This document shows, in pieces, positions 52,129-62,863 of a stretch of DNA of 64,000 nucleotides. The position numbers and the translations under genes were made by a program. The DNA is from CAVVAY01 sp963746465 (lineage in GTDB: Bacteria; Actinomycetota; Actinomycetes; JACCUZ01): positions 620,001-684,000 of the forward strand of contig CAVVAY010000005.1 in assembly GCA_963746465.1 (NCBI GenBank). Direction: 5' to 3'. The notes beneath the pieces are model-generated. The model had not been told where the DNA came from, searched no databases, and worked only from the letters and a program-made list of their open reading frames with translations. Within the stretch, counting starts at the first letter, position 1. The number at the start of each line of letters is the position of its first letter.

Positions 52129-53196
52129 CTAGCCCCGCGGTGCCGCGACCGCAGCGGCGGCGTCGACGATGCCGTAGCCGTACACGGGGCTGAACACCCC
52201 GCGCACACCGATGCCCGGCGTCCGGGCCGTCGAGGTCAGCGTCGTGTAGATGTTGTCCACCGAGCGGCCCTGCGCTGCGAGCAGCGCGGCCACGCCGGCC
52301 ACGTGCGGGGTCGCCATCGAGGTGCCGGCGAACTCGTCGTAGTTGTTCCCGTAGCCACAGGTGGCACCGGACGAGCTGGTGCCGGCCGGGACGGTCGAGA
52401 CGATGTCCTCACCGCAGGCCGGCACGAGCGAGCCGCCCGGTGCGGACACGGCGTTCAGGTCGGGACGGATCGGTCCGGAGGAGAAGGCCGAGCGCAGCTC
52501 GCGCTTGTCGGTCGAGACGACGCAGAGCACGCCTTCGTCGAAGCCGGGGGAGTTGCACAGCGGCACGCTGTCGTTGCCGGCCGCGGCGATGATCGCGACA
52601 CCCTTGCCGCGGGCGTACAGGATCGCGTCCTGCAGGCTGGTCTCGAGGCCGGTCAGGGTCAGCAGCTGGGTGCCCTGCAGGCCACCGAGGCTCATGTTCA
52701 CCACGTCGGCGCCGTGGTCGGCGGCCCACCGCACGCCGTTGGCGATGTCCTCGTAGGCGCCGCTGCCGTCCTCGAGCACCTTCACCGGCATGATCGAGGC
52801 GTCCGGTGCGACACCGGCGATCCCGATGCCGTTGTTGGTCGCGGCGGCCGCGATGCCGGATACGTGGGTGCCGTGGTTGTCGGCTGGCTGGCCGACACCG
52901 TCCGGGCCCTTCCAGTCACCGTTGCCACAGGACGGGTTGCACGAGATGAACGTGGCGCCCGGGACGAGCTTGCCCTGCAGGTCGGCGTGACCGAGGTCCA
53001 CGCCGGTGTCGACGACGGCGATGACCGCCCCGGCTCCGGTGCTGATGGCCCACGCCTGCTCGGCATGCACCTGCTGCGGTCCGTACTGCTTGGCGTACAG
53101 CGGGTCGTTCGGTGCCGCTGCGTGGGCGGGAGACGCCGTCAGCGCGATGGCTGACAGCGCGGCCGCGGCGATGGCGGCGGGACGGGCGAGGCGCAT
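52129..53196 (-). CDS. Secreted S8 subtilisin-like serine protease
   Basis: 355 residues. A signal peptide ends ASPAHAAAP; no long propeptide or extra C-terminal domain is present. The catalytic triad is D63 (AVVDTGVD), H108 (NHGTHVSG) and S293 (AGTSMATPH), with the oxyanion Asn in AAAGNDS. The N-terminal DPLYAKQYGPQQVHAEQAW is typical of thermitase-like enzymes. Cys pairs (CNPSCGNG, CNSPG, CGYG) may form disulfides. Start ATG 53196 follows AGGAG by 6 nt. Exported nutrient or self-processing protease. Confidence 0.92.
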   Translation of the reverse strand: MRLARPAAIAAAALSAIALTASPAHAAAPNDPLYAKQYGPQQVHAEQAWAISTGAGAVIAVVDTGVDLGHADLQGKLVPGATFISCNPSCGNGDWKGPDGVGQPADNHGTHVSGIAAAATNNGIGIAGVAPDASIMPVKVLEDGSGAYEDIANGVRWAADHGADVVNMSLGGLQGTQLLTLTGLETSLQDAILYARGKGVAIIAAAGNDSVPLCNSPGFDEGVLCVVSTDKRELRSAFSSGPIRPDLNAVSAPGGSLVPACGEDIVSTVPAGTSSSGATCGYGNNYDEFAGTSMATPHVAGVAALLAAQGRSVDNIYTTLTSTARTPGIGVRGVFSPVYGYGIVDAAAAVAAPRG

Positions 53197-53329
53197 GACA
53201 CTCCTGAGGGGGTCCGGGGTCATCAGGTCGCCCTGTGCAACGAGCCGGAGTCGTCCAGGTCACGCCCTGGGCGTCCTGAGGTGTGGCCACCCCCCGCAGC
53301 GGGGCCTGAGCCGCCCGTACGCTGGCTGC

Positions 53330-54640
53330 GTGAGTGACCGACCTGCCGCCCACCAGCCGGACTGGCCCGACCGGGCGGTGCTGGACGACGTCACAGCCCG
53401 GCTGCGCCTGCTGCCGCCGCTGGTGTTCGCCGGGGAGTGCGACGCGCTCAAGGAGCGGCTCGGGGCGGTGGCCCGCGGCGAGGCCTTCGTGCTGCAGGGC
53501 GGCGACTGCGCCGAGACCTTCGCCGACTCCACCGCCGACTCGATCCGCGACAAGATCAAGACCCTGCTGCAGATGGCCGTCGTGCTGACCTACGGCGCCC
53601 AGGTCCCGGTGGTCAAGATCGGCCGGATCGCCGGGCAGTTCGCCAAGCCGCGCAGCGCGCTCACCGAGACCCGCGACGGGGTCACGCTGCCGTCCTACCT
53701 CGGCGACGCGGTCAACGGGCTGGACTTCACCCCGGAGTCACGCACTCCCGACCCGACCCGGCTGCTGCAGGTCTACAACACCTCCGCCGCGACGCTGAAC
53801 CTGGTCCGTGCCTTCACTCAGGGCGGGCTGGCAGATCTGCGCGAGGTGCACTCCTGGAACTCCGGGTTCGTCGCCGCGTCCGGCGCGCACCAGCGCTACG
53901 AGGCGATGGCCCGCGACATCGACCGGGCGCTGGCGTTCATGGCGGCCGCCGGGGTGGACCCCGAGGCCTTCCGCACCGTCGACCTGTACTCCAGCCACGA
54001 GGCACTGCTGCTCGACTACGAGCGGGCCCTCACCCGCATCGACTCGCGCACCGCCCTGCCGTACGACGTCTCCGGGCACCTGGTCTGGGTGGGCGAACGC
54101 ACCCGCAGCCTGGACGGCGCGCACCTTGAGTTCGCGGCCTCGATCCGCAACCCGGTCGCGGTGAAGCTCGGCCCGACGACGACCCCGGACGAGGCGCTGG
54201 CGCTGGTGGACCGGCTCAACCCGGAGGGCGAACCTGGCCGGCTCACCTTCGTCACCAGGATGGGCTTCGACCGGGTGCGCGAGACTCTGCCGCCGGTCGT
54301 CGAGAAGGTCACCGCCAGCGGAGCGACCGTCGCCTGGGTGTGCGACCCGATGCACGGCAACACCTTCGAGGCGCCGGACGGCCTCAAGACCCGACGGTTC
54401 GACGACGTCATCGAGGAGGTCCGCGGCTTCTTCGAGGTGCACCGGGCGCTCGGCACCCATCCCGGCGGCCTGCACATGGAGCTCACCGGCGACGACGTCA
54501 CCGAGTGCCTCGGCGGCGCGGGTGGCATCGGCGAGGTGGACCTGCCGATGCGCTACCAGACGGCCTGCGACCCGCGGCTGAACCACTCGCAGTCGCTCGA
54601 GCTGGCGTTCCTCGTCGCCGAGATGCTCGCTGCCCGCTGA
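53330..54640 (+). CDS. aroG: Class II 3-deoxy-D-arabino-heptulosonate 7-phosphate synthase
   Basis: 436 residues, clearly plant/mycobacterial type II: FVLQGGDCAETFADS, VVKIGRIAGQFAKPRS, YNTSAATLNLVRAFTQGG, WVGERTRSLDGAHLEF, VKLGPTTTPDEAL and WVCDPMHGNTFEAPDG. It condenses phosphoenolpyruvate with erythrose 4-phosphate, the first step of the shikimate pathway. The order aroG near a PknL-like kinase agrees with Rv2178c/Rv2176. The start GTG 53330 is the first codon of recognisable sequence; no good ribosome site is seen. A second, unrelated synthase lies 1 kb downstream. Confidence 0.95.
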   Translation: MSDRPAAHQPDWPDRAVLDDVTARLRLLPPLVFAGECDALKERLGAVARGEAFVLQGGDCAETFADSTADSIRDKIKTLLQMAVVLTYGAQVPVVKIGRIAGQFAKPRSALTETRDGVTLPSYLGDAVNGLDFTPESRTPDPTRLLQVYNTSAATLNLVRAFTQGGLADLREVHSWNSGFVAASGAHQRYEAMARDIDRALAFMAAAGVDPEAFRTVDLYSSHEALLLDYERALTRIDSRTALPYDVSGHLVWVGERTRSLDGAHLEFAASIRNPVAVKLGPTTTPDEALALVDRLNPEGEPGRLTFVTRMGFDRVRETLPPVVEKVTASGATVAWVCDPMHGNTFEAPDGLKTRRFDDVIEEVRGFFEVHRALGTHPGGLHMELTGDDVTECLGGAGGIGEVDLPMRYQTACDPRLNHSQSLELAFLVAEMLAAR

Positions 54641-54641
54641 C

Positions 54642-55673
54642 GTGCCCGTCGACCTGCGCAGCGACACGGTCACCCGGCCGACGGCTGCCATGCGCGCGGC
54701 GATGGCCGACGCCCTGGTCGGTGATGACGTCCTCGGCGAGGACCCCACCGTGGTCGCGCTGGAGCGACGGGTCGCCGAGCTGCTCGGCCACGAGGCAGCC
54801 CTGTTCACCCCGACCGGCTCGATGGCCAACCAGCTCGGCGTGCGGCTGCTCGTCAAGCCCGGGCAGGAGCTTCTCTGCGACACCGATGCCCACGTCGTGC
54901 GCGCCGAGCTCGGTGCCGCGGCCGCCTTCTCCGGGATCACCACCCGCACCTGGGCCTCAGCGCGCGGCCTTGTCGACGCCGCATCGGTCGAGGTCATCGG
55001 CTCGCTGATGCGGCCCGACGCCGGGCCCTACTTCGTCTCGACCAGCGCGGTGGTCGTGGAGAACACCCACAACTTCGGCGGTGGCACCGTGCAGCCGTTG
55101 GACCAGCTGACCCGACTCCGGGCCCTGACGTCGGACGCCGGGGTCGCGCTGCACCTCGACGGCGCCCGGCTGTGGAATGCGCACGTCGCCAGCGGTGTCG
55201 AGCTCTCGGCGTACGGCCGGCTGTTCGACACCGTCTCGGTGTGCCTGTCCAAGGGGCTCGGTGCGCCGGTCGGGTCGGTGCTGGCCACCTCGGCGGCCCG
55301 GGTCGCGGAGGCGCGGATCTGGCGCAAGCGGCTCGGCGGCGGGATGCGCCAGGTGGGCATCCTGGCCGCAGCCGGACTGCACGCCCTCGACCACCACGTC
55401 GACCGGCTGGCCGACGACCACCGCCGCGCGCGGCGACTGGCCGCGGTGCTCGCCGAGGCGGCTCCGGGGTCGGTCGACCCGGCGACGGTCGAGACCAACA
55501 TCGTGGTGCTGGAGACCGCCGACGCACCCGCACTGACCGCCGCCTGCCGCGAGCAGGACGTGCTGGTGAGCCTGCTCGACCGGCGGCACCTGCGGGCCGT
55601 CACCCACCTCGACGTCGGCGACGACGAGGTAGAGCGCGCCGCTAGCGTGCTGTCGTCGTTGCTTCGGCGGTAG
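54642..55673 (+). CDS. Low-specificity L-threonine aldolase
   Basis: 343 residues of the fold-type I PLP family: DLRSDTVTRPTAAMRAAMADA, GDDVLGEDPTV, FTPTGSMANQLGVRLL, ENTHNFGGGTVQPLDQL, HLDGARLWNAHVASG and the PLP Lys K204 in CLSKGLGAPVGSVL. It cleaves threonine/allo-threonine to glycine and acetaldehyde. It starts 1 nt after the aroG stop, so they are co-transcribed. Its last 32 bp overlap the 3' end of the convergent second DAHP synthase. Confidence 0.93.
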   Translation: MPVDLRSDTVTRPTAAMRAAMADALVGDDVLGEDPTVVALERRVAELLGHEAALFTPTGSMANQLGVRLLVKPGQELLCDTDAHVVRAELGAAAAFSGITTRTWASARGLVDAASVEVIGSLMRPDAGPYFVSTSAVVVENTHNFGGGTVQPLDQLTRLRALTSDAGVALHLDGARLWNAHVASGVELSAYGRLFDTVSVCLSKGLGAPVGSVLATSAARVAEARIWRKRLGGGMRQVGILAAAGLHALDHHVDRLADDHRRARRLAAVLAEAAPGSVDPATVETNIVVLETADAPALTAACREQDVLVSLLDRRHLRAVTHLDVGDDEVERAASVLSSLLRR

Positions 55674-56685
55674 CCGGCCGGCGACCGAGCAGCGGTGGCA
55701 GCTGCCGCACCGCGGCGGCGAGTGCCCGCAGGTCGTCGTCGACCAGGGCCTGCGGCCCGTCGCAGAGCGCCTGCTCCGGGTGCGGGTGCACGTCGACGAT
55801 GATCCCGTCGGCGCCGACCGCGATGGCCGCCCGCGAGAGCGGCACGACCAGGTCCCGCCGGCCACCGGAGTGCGAGGGGTCCACCATGACCGGCAGGTGC
55901 GAGAGGGCGTGCACCACCGGCACCGCGCTGATGTCCAGGGTGTTTCGGGTGGCGGTCTCGAAGGTGCGGATGCCGCGCTCGCACAGGACGATGTCGAGGT
56001 TGCCACGCTGCGCGATGTACTCGGCCGCCATCAGCCACTCCTCGATGGTCGCCTGCAGGCCGCGCTTGAGCATCACCGGCTTGCCGGACTGGCCGACCGC
56101 CTGCAGCAGTGCGAAGTTCTGCATGTTGCGGGTGCCGACCTGCAGCATGTCGGCGTACGACGACACCAGGTCGACGTCGTGCGCGTCGACCACCTCGGTC
56201 ACCACCGGCAGCCCGGTCGTCTCGCGCACGTCGGCAAGGATCTTCAGGCCGGCCTCGCCGAGCCCCTGGAAGGCGTACGGCGAGGTGCGCGGCTTGTAGG
56301 CGCCCCCACGGAGCAGCGTGGCGCCTGCAGCCTTGGCCATCTCGGCGGCTTCGAGGGTCTGCTGAAGCGTCTCGACCGCGCACGGGCCGGCGACCAGGGT
56401 GAACGTGTCCGGCCCGATCGGCACGCCGCGCACGAGGACGGTGGACATCTGCGGATGGTGGATGCGGCTGACCAGCTTGTAGGGGGCCGAGACCCGCATG
56501 ACGTCGGCGACCCCTGGCAGCCCGCCGAGGTTCAACCCGTCGAAGGCCTCGATGTCGCCGACCAGGCCGATGATGGTGCGGGTCACGCCGCGGCTGACGA
56601 AGGCCTCGCCGCCGGCCGCCTCGACCCGGGCGACCACTCCGGCGACGTCCTCGGCGGAGGCTCCTGGCTGCATGACGACTACCAC
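55642..56685 (-). CDS. aroF: Class I-beta DAHP synthase (AroF/Thermotoga type)
   Basis: 347 residues. An N-terminal ferredoxin-like regulatory domain (about 1-75: VVVMQPGASAEDVAGVVARVEAAGG, SRGVTRTIIGLVG) is followed by the KDO8P/DAHP barrel with VAGPCAVE, GGAYKPRTSPYAFQGLG, VGTRNMQNFALLQ, LKRGLQATIEEWL and DPSHSGGR. It catalyses the same reaction as the class II enzyme encoded just upstream on the other strand. GTG 56685 was chosen because the conserved domain starts immediately. The N-terminal domain in Thermotoga binds tyrosine or phenylalanine for feedback control. Confidence 0.93.
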   Translation of the reverse strand: MVVVMQPGASAEDVAGVVARVEAAGGEAFVSRGVTRTIIGLVGDIEAFDGLNLGGLPGVADVMRVSAPYKLVSRIHHPQMSTVLVRGVPIGPDTFTLVAGPCAVETLQQTLEAAEMAKAAGATLLRGGAYKPRTSPYAFQGLGEAGLKILADVRETTGLPVVTEVVDAHDVDLVSSYADMLQVGTRNMQNFALLQAVGQSGKPVMLKRGLQATIEEWLMAAEYIAQRGNLDIVLCERGIRTFETATRNTLDISAVPVVHALSHLPVMVDPSHSGGRRDLVVPLSRAAIAVGADGIIVDVHPHPEQALCDGPQALVDDDLRALAAAVRQLPPLLGRRPATAEATTTAR

Positions 56686-56748
56686 GGGTCGAGGGTACGG
56701 CGAGGGCCGGGGACGGATCGGGACATGTCCGTCTGTCAGGATGAGGCG

Positions 56749-57341
56749 ATGGCTGCCGGGGACCACGGGGACCACGGCCTGCCCCCCTCGCAGCGCCCCT
56801 CGCGCGGGTGGCCGGTCGTGCACTACGGCCCGGTCCCGCGGCTGCGACCCGAGACCTGGGACCTGCGGGTGTTCGGCGCGACCGCCACCGGGCAGGAGAC
56901 CCTGCTCGGACGCGGAAGCCTTCGCGGCTCTGCCCGCTCACCAGCACCCGAGCCGACCTGCACTGCGTCACGAAGTGGACGCTGCGGGACGTCGAGTGGT
57001 CCGGCGTAGCCGCCGCCGAGCTGCTACGGGTGGCGCCGCCGGCCGACGACGTGGCGCACGTGATGGTGTGGGCCGAGTACGGCTACTCCGCCAACCTGCC
57101 GTTGTCGGCCTTCGCCGCGGCCGACACCATGCTGGCGACCCACGCGGACGGCCGGCCCCTGACACCGGAGCACGGCTTCCCGCTGCGGCTCGTCTGCCCG
57201 TCGCTGTACGGCTGGAAGTCGGCGAAGTGGGTGCGCTCGGTGGAGTACCTCGTCGAGGACCGGCGGGGCTTCTGGGAGGAGCGCGGCTACCACAACCGGG
57301 CCGATCCGTGGCAGGACGAGCGGTACGCCTACCAGGAGTAA
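56749..57341 (+). CDS. Sulfite-oxidase-type molybdopterin oxidoreductase (two indels)
   Basis: About 197 residues. RGWPVVHYGPVPRLRPETWDLRVFG starts the domain; then LPLTSTRADLHCVTKWTLRDVEWSGV includes the Cys that ligates molybdenum, and GYSANLPLS, HGFPLRLVCPSLYGWKSAKWVR and RGYHNRADPWQDERY complete the oxidoreductase molybdopterin-binding domain. Breaks near 56910 (GGAAGCC) and 56940 disturb only the short region between GQETLL and DLHCV. There is no signal peptide, so it is probably cytoplasmic. The substrate is unknown. Confidence 0.82.
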
Positions 57342-57348
57342 GGCGTCA

Positions 57349-59242
<1,894 letters not shown>

Positions 59243-59298
59243 GAAAGGAGTCTAAGGGGGATCGAGGCGAAGGCCGGCCCGGGACGCGCTGCGCCGAC

Positions 59299-60306
59299 CT
59301 AGCGGAACCGGGCCTTGAGCGCGAGCACGTTCTCGACGTACCGACGGGTATCCGGGTACATCCCGCGCTCGCGGACCGAGCGCAGGCCCTGGTAGTAGCC
59401 GGCGATCGCCTGCTTCTCGCTGCTCGCCGACTGGCGCAGGATGCGCAGCAGCACCACGCCGGTCGTAGCGTTGTCGTGCGGGTCCAGGGGGTCGAGCCGC
59501 CGGCCCACCACTCCGGAGATCCAGTCCGTCGTGGCGGGGATCACCTGCATGGCGCCGACCGCGTTGGCGACCGAGACGACGTGCATGTTCCAGCCGGACT
59601 CCTGGTAGCTCACGGCCAGGGCGAGTGCCGGGTCGACTCCGTTGGCCCGCGCCTTGCCGGCGATGATGTCCCGCATCCCCGACTGCGACGGCAGGTTGCG
59701 ACGGGCGAGCACCGCGCGGTTCTGCGCGGCGGCGCCGACCACCGAGCTCGAGTAGGTGCGGCCGGCGAAGGTGTTGCTGCTGGAGCTCGAGCTGCTGCCC
59801 CCGCTGCTGCTGCCGCCGGGGATGACCAGGCTGGCTCCCAGGCGCACGATGTTCGAGCTGGGCAGGTGGTTCGCCCGGGCGACGGCCTCCTGGGAGACGC
59901 CGTAGCGGGCGGCGATGCCGGACAGCGTGTCGCCGGACACCACCCGGTGATAGCGGCTGCCGCTGCTCGCTGACCCCCCGCCGGCGCCAGGCACCTTCAG
60001 CGAGCTGCCGGCGATGATCAGGTTGCCGCTGCCCGGGAGGCGGTTCACCTCGACCAGCTTGGCCACCGTCGTGTGGTAGCGGGCGGCGATGTCGGACAGC
60101 GTGTCGCCCTGCTTGATCGTGTAGAGGCCCCAGCCCGGGGAGCCGGCCGTGACCAGCGCCGCCAGCAGGAGCGGGGCGCCGAGGGTGCGTGCGAGGCGCA
60201 CGGCCCGGCGGCGGCCGAGGGAGCGGGGCAGGGTGCGTCCGCGGGAGCGGGACGGGGTGCGTCCGCGGGAGCGGGACGGGGTGCGGGGGGCAGCGGAGAC
60301 GTTCAT
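59299..60306 (-). CDS. LysM-domain lytic transglycosylase-like secreted protein
   Basis: 335 residues. A basic N-terminus made of SRSRGRTP repeats precedes a hydrophobic segment (GAPLLLAALVTAGSPGWG). Two LysM domains follow (YTIKQGDTLSDIAARYHTTV and HRVVSGDTLSGIAARYGVSQ), then a Ser/Gly linker and an SLT-like domain with SYQESGWNMHVVS (catalytic Glu), NAVGAMQVIPAT and YYQGLRSV. It binds and probably cleaves glycan strands. ATG 60306 is preceded by GAGGA at a longish spacing; GTG 60342 is an alternative. Confidence 0.85.
   Translation of the reverse strand: MNVSAAPRTPSRSRGRTPSRSRGRTLPRSLGRRRAVRLARTLGAPLLLAALVTAGSPGWGLYTIKQGDTLSDIAARYHTTVAKLVEVNRLPGSGNLIIAGSSLKVPGAGGGSASSGSRYHRVVSGDTLSGIAARYGVSQEAVARANHLPSSNIVRLGASLVIPGGSSSGGSSSSSSSNTFAGRTYSSSVVGAAAQNRAVLARRNLPSQSGMRDIIAGKARANGVDPALALAVSYQESGWNMHVVSVANAVGAMQVIPATTDWISGVVGRRLDPLDPHDNATTGVVLLRILRQSASSEKQAIAGYYQGLRSVRERGMYPDTRRYVENVLALKARFR
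60219..60284. repeat. 24-bp tandem repeat inside the LysM gene
   Basis: About 2.75 copies: 60219-60242, 60243-60266 and 60267-60284, differing at two positions. On the minus strand they encode repeated SRSRGRTP in the basic cytoplasmic N-terminus before the signal/anchor helix. Copy number may vary between strains. Confidence 0.85.
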
Positions 60307-60517
60307 GGTCGAGCCGGTCCTCACGGTCGGGGAAGGGGTCACCGGTCGTGCGACGGTTGATACTGCCGTGGCTCGTGTGACTGATGGGGCCTCTGGGACC
60401 TTTGTTACCCGTTTGTGGTACTACACGGGTGTCATTCAGCGGGGGGAGTAGGCCGGCGAACACACAGAGCGACGCTCAGGCGGGATGACCGTGGGCGCAG
60501 GGGTCCGGGTCGTGTGC
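60307..60517. other. 211-bp spacer between methyltransferase stop and LysM gene start
   Basis: Both neighbouring genes run on the minus strand. The spacer is AT-richer in the middle (60391-60430), where the minus strand reads CGGGTAACAAAGG, a plausible regulator half-site or promoter element for the LysM gene. I saw no strong hairpin and no recognisable riboswitch. Confidence 0.3.
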
Positions 60518-61288
60518 TCAGCGGCAGGTCAGGACAGCGACCTGGTTGCCGAGCCGCCAGACCCCGTGCCGGGAGATCTCGTCTCGCACCCTGGCCCGGA
60601 CCGCCCCGAGGAACGCCTCCCACGGCACCTCGGCCGGCAGCACCGCCCCGGTCAGCGCCCGCATGCTGTCGACGAAGGCCACCACCGGTTCGACCTCGGG
60701 CACCAGGGTCTCGCGCTCGAGCACCTCAACCTCGACGGTGCCGAACTCCACCCGCAACAGCCCGGCATCGGCCGGGGTGAACCGCCCGTCGCCGTCCGGG
60801 ATCTCGACCGCGACGCCGGTGAGATCGTGCAGGGCGTCGGCGAACAGTCGGCCTATCTCGTGCTTGTCGTCGGCGCCGTTGGTGCTCACCACCAGCACCC
60901 CGCCCGGCTCGACGACCCGGCGCAGCTCGCGGACCGCGGAGGCGATGTCCGGCACGTGGTAGAGCATGTGCATCGCCAGCGCCCCACCGACCGAGGCATC
61001 GGCCAGCGGCAGCGCCTGGACGTCACCGACGACCTCGGGGCGCATGCCGGCGGACAAGTCCAGCGGCAGCACCCGCAGGTCGGGTCGGTCGGACCTCAGC
61101 CGCTCGCCGTACGTGCCGAGGCCGCAGCCGGCGTCCAGCACGGTGCCCCGCACGCCGGAAAGGGCCGCCAGCGCGAGTCCCGGCAGGTCGACCCGGTCCT
61201 GCTGGAAGTCGTAGATCGACAGCCGCGCGGCGAGCGGGCCATGGCCGGCGTAGGCCTGGGTCCGGAGCGTGGTCCGGTCGGTGAACAT
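60518..61288 (-). CDS. Class I SAM-dependent methyltransferase
   Basis: 256 residues. The N-terminus FTDRTTLRTQAYAGHGPLAARLSIYD is followed by the SAM motif VLDAGCGLGTYGERL, the acidic VLPLDLSAGM, DVQALPLADASVGGALAMHMLYHV and VVEPGGVLVVSTNG. It resembles ubiquinone/menaquinone-type or small-molecule methyltransferases, but no substrate is indicated. ATG 61288 lies 19 nt from the divergent flavoprotein start, so promoters must overlap coding ends or be leaderless. Confidence 0.85.
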   Translation of the reverse strand: MFTDRTTLRTQAYAGHGPLAARLSIYDFQQDRVDLPGLALAALSGVRGTVLDAGCGLGTYGERLRSDRPDLRVLPLDLSAGMRPEVVGDVQALPLADASVGGALAMHMLYHVPDIASAVRELRRVVEPGGVLVVSTNGADDKHEIGRLFADALHDLTGVAVEIPDGDGRFTPADAGLLRVEFGTVEVEVLERETLVPEVEPVVAFVDSMRALTGAVLPAEVPWEAFLGAVRARVRDEISRHGVWRLGNQVAVLTCR

Positions 61289-61307
61289 GTCCTGAGAGGC
61301 TAACCAG

Positions 61308-62477
61308 GTGATCGTGGTCGTCGGTGCCGGGATGGCCGGGCTGCAGGCCGTCGTGGCCCTGCGCGGCCGGGGGTACGCCGGTCCGCTCACGATGCTCGGC
61401 GCCGAGGACGAGCCGCCGTACGACCGACCGCCGCTGACGAAGGAGCTGCTGCGGGGCGAGGTCGATTCGACGACCTTCACGGCCGACTGGGTGGCCCTCG
61501 ACGTCGCCCTCCGGCTCGGAGTCCGGGTGATCGGCGTCGGCGACCGGCACCTCGCGACCGATGCCGGCGAGGTGGCCTTCGAGACGTGCGTCCTGGCGAC
61601 CGGCGCAGAGCCGCGACGGCTGCCCGGGGCGGCCACCACGCTGCGCACCCGCACGGACGCCGTGGCCCTGCGGTCCGCGCTGCGCCCCCGTGCGCGGCTG
61701 GTGATCGTCGGCGCCGGCTGGATCGGGGCCGAGGTCGCCACCGCGGCCCTCGCCGCAGGAGTGCACGTCACGGTGCTCGAGGGGCTCGGGGCACCGCTGG
61801 CGTCCGCACTGCCCGTCGAGCTCGGCTCGCGGATGCTGCCGTGGTGGTCCGGGGTGGACCTGCGGCTCGGCGTGGCCGTCGAAGCAGCCGAGCCCGGCGA
61901 GGTGCACCTGGCCGGCGGCGGCTCGGTGCCCGCCGACCTGGTGCTCGTCGCAGTCGGCGCGCGACCCGTCGTACCCGACGGGCCGGCTCTGACCGCGGCC
62001 GGCGCGGCTGCCGTCGACTCGCGCCTGCGGACCTCGGTGCCCGGCGTCTGGGCCGTCGGCGACTGCGCCTCGTGGGAGTCGGCGCGCTACGGCACCCGGA
62101 TGCTGGTCGAGCACTGGGACGCCGCACTGCGGGCGCCGGCCGTGGCGGCGGAGAACCTGCTGGGAGGCGACCAGGTCTGGGACCCGGTGCCGTACTTCTG
62201 GTCCGAGCAGTGGGGCCGGATGGTGCAGTACGCCGGCCACCACCCGGCCGGTGACCGCGTGGTCTGGCGCGACGAGGGCGAACGGTGGGCCGCCTTCTGG
62301 CTGGCCGGCGACCGGCTCGTCGCGGCGTTGACGGTGGACCGGCCGCGCGACCTGGTGCAGGCCCGGCACCTGATGGAGCGGGACGCCGTCGTCGACCCTG
62401 CGCTGCTGGCGGACCCGGCGGTCGCCGTGAAGGCGGCCGCGCTCCAGGCCGGTGGACGTGGCAGGCTTCCCGGGTGA
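61308..62477 (+). CDS. FAD-dependent ferredoxin/NAD(P) reductase-like protein
   Basis: 389 residues. FAD-binding VVVGAGMAGLQAV at the N-terminus, DRPPLTKELLRGE (typical of rubredoxin/ferredoxin reductases), a second nucleotide-binding VIVGAGWIGAEVATAAL and VWAVGDCASWES. The C-terminal RMVQYAGHHPAGD region matches the reductase family that feeds electrons to oxygenases. It could support desaturases, P450s or carotenoid enzymes nearby, but no ferredoxin gene is visible. The stop overlaps the next start by GTGA. Confidence 0.88.
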   Translation: MIVVVGAGMAGLQAVVALRGRGYAGPLTMLGAEDEPPYDRPPLTKELLRGEVDSTTFTADWVALDVALRLGVRVIGVGDRHLATDAGEVAFETCVLATGAEPRRLPGAATTLRTRTDAVALRSALRPRARLVIVGAGWIGAEVATAALAAGVHVTVLEGLGAPLASALPVELGSRMLPWWSGVDLRLGVAVEAAEPGEVHLAGGGSVPADLVLVAVGARPVVPDGPALTAAGAAAVDSRLRTSVPGVWAVGDCASWESARYGTRMLVEHWDAALRAPAVAAENLLGGDQVWDPVPYFWSEQWGRMVQYAGHHPAGDRVVWRDEGERWAAFWLAGDRLVAALTVDRPRDLVQARHLMERDAVVDPALLADPAVAVKAAALQAGGRGRLPG

Positions 62478-62860
62478 GCGAGCAACGATCCGACGCCGAC
62501 CAGGTCCACGCCGACGCGAACGAGCTGCTCGTGACGGAGTGGCTGACCCTGCCTGAGACCGCGGACAAGCTCGGCGTCAGCGCCAACCGCATCCGTCAGC
62601 TGGTCAGCGACCGGCAGCTGATCGCCGTGCGCCGCGGCGAGAACAACGCGTTGATGGTTCCGGCCGACTTCGTGCAGGACGGCAAGGTCCTCAAGGGGCT
62701 GCCGGGTGTGCTGACGCTGCTCAAGGATGCGCGGTACGCCGACGACGAGGCGCTGCGTTGGCTGTTCACCGACGACGACCTGCCGGGCTCCCCGGTCCAG
62801 GCGCTGGTCGAGAACCGGGGCACCGAGGTCAAGCGACGCGCGCAGGCGCTGGGCTTCTAG
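62474..62860 (+). CDS. Rv2175c-like helix-turn-helix DNA-binding protein
   Basis: 128 residues. TEWLTLPETADKLGVSANRIRQLVSDRQLIAVRR is an excisionase/MerR-like winged helix, followed by a C-terminal domain MVPADFVQDGKVLKGLPGVLTLL, DDEALRWLF and TEVKRRAQALGF, all typical of Rv2175c, the DNA-binding substrate of PknL. The first 20 residues contain no Thr, so the phosphosite I recall at Thr9 of Rv2175c has no obvious counterpart (Ser2 and Ser6 are candidates). A PknL-like kinase is encoded 3.2 kb away. Confidence 0.85.
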   Translation: MSEQRSDADQVHADANELLVTEWLTLPETADKLGVSANRIRQLVSDRQLIAVRRGENNALMVPADFVQDGKVLKGLPGVLTLLKDARYADDEALRWLFTDDDLPGSPVQALVENRGTEVKRRAQALGF

Positions 62861-62863
62861 CCG

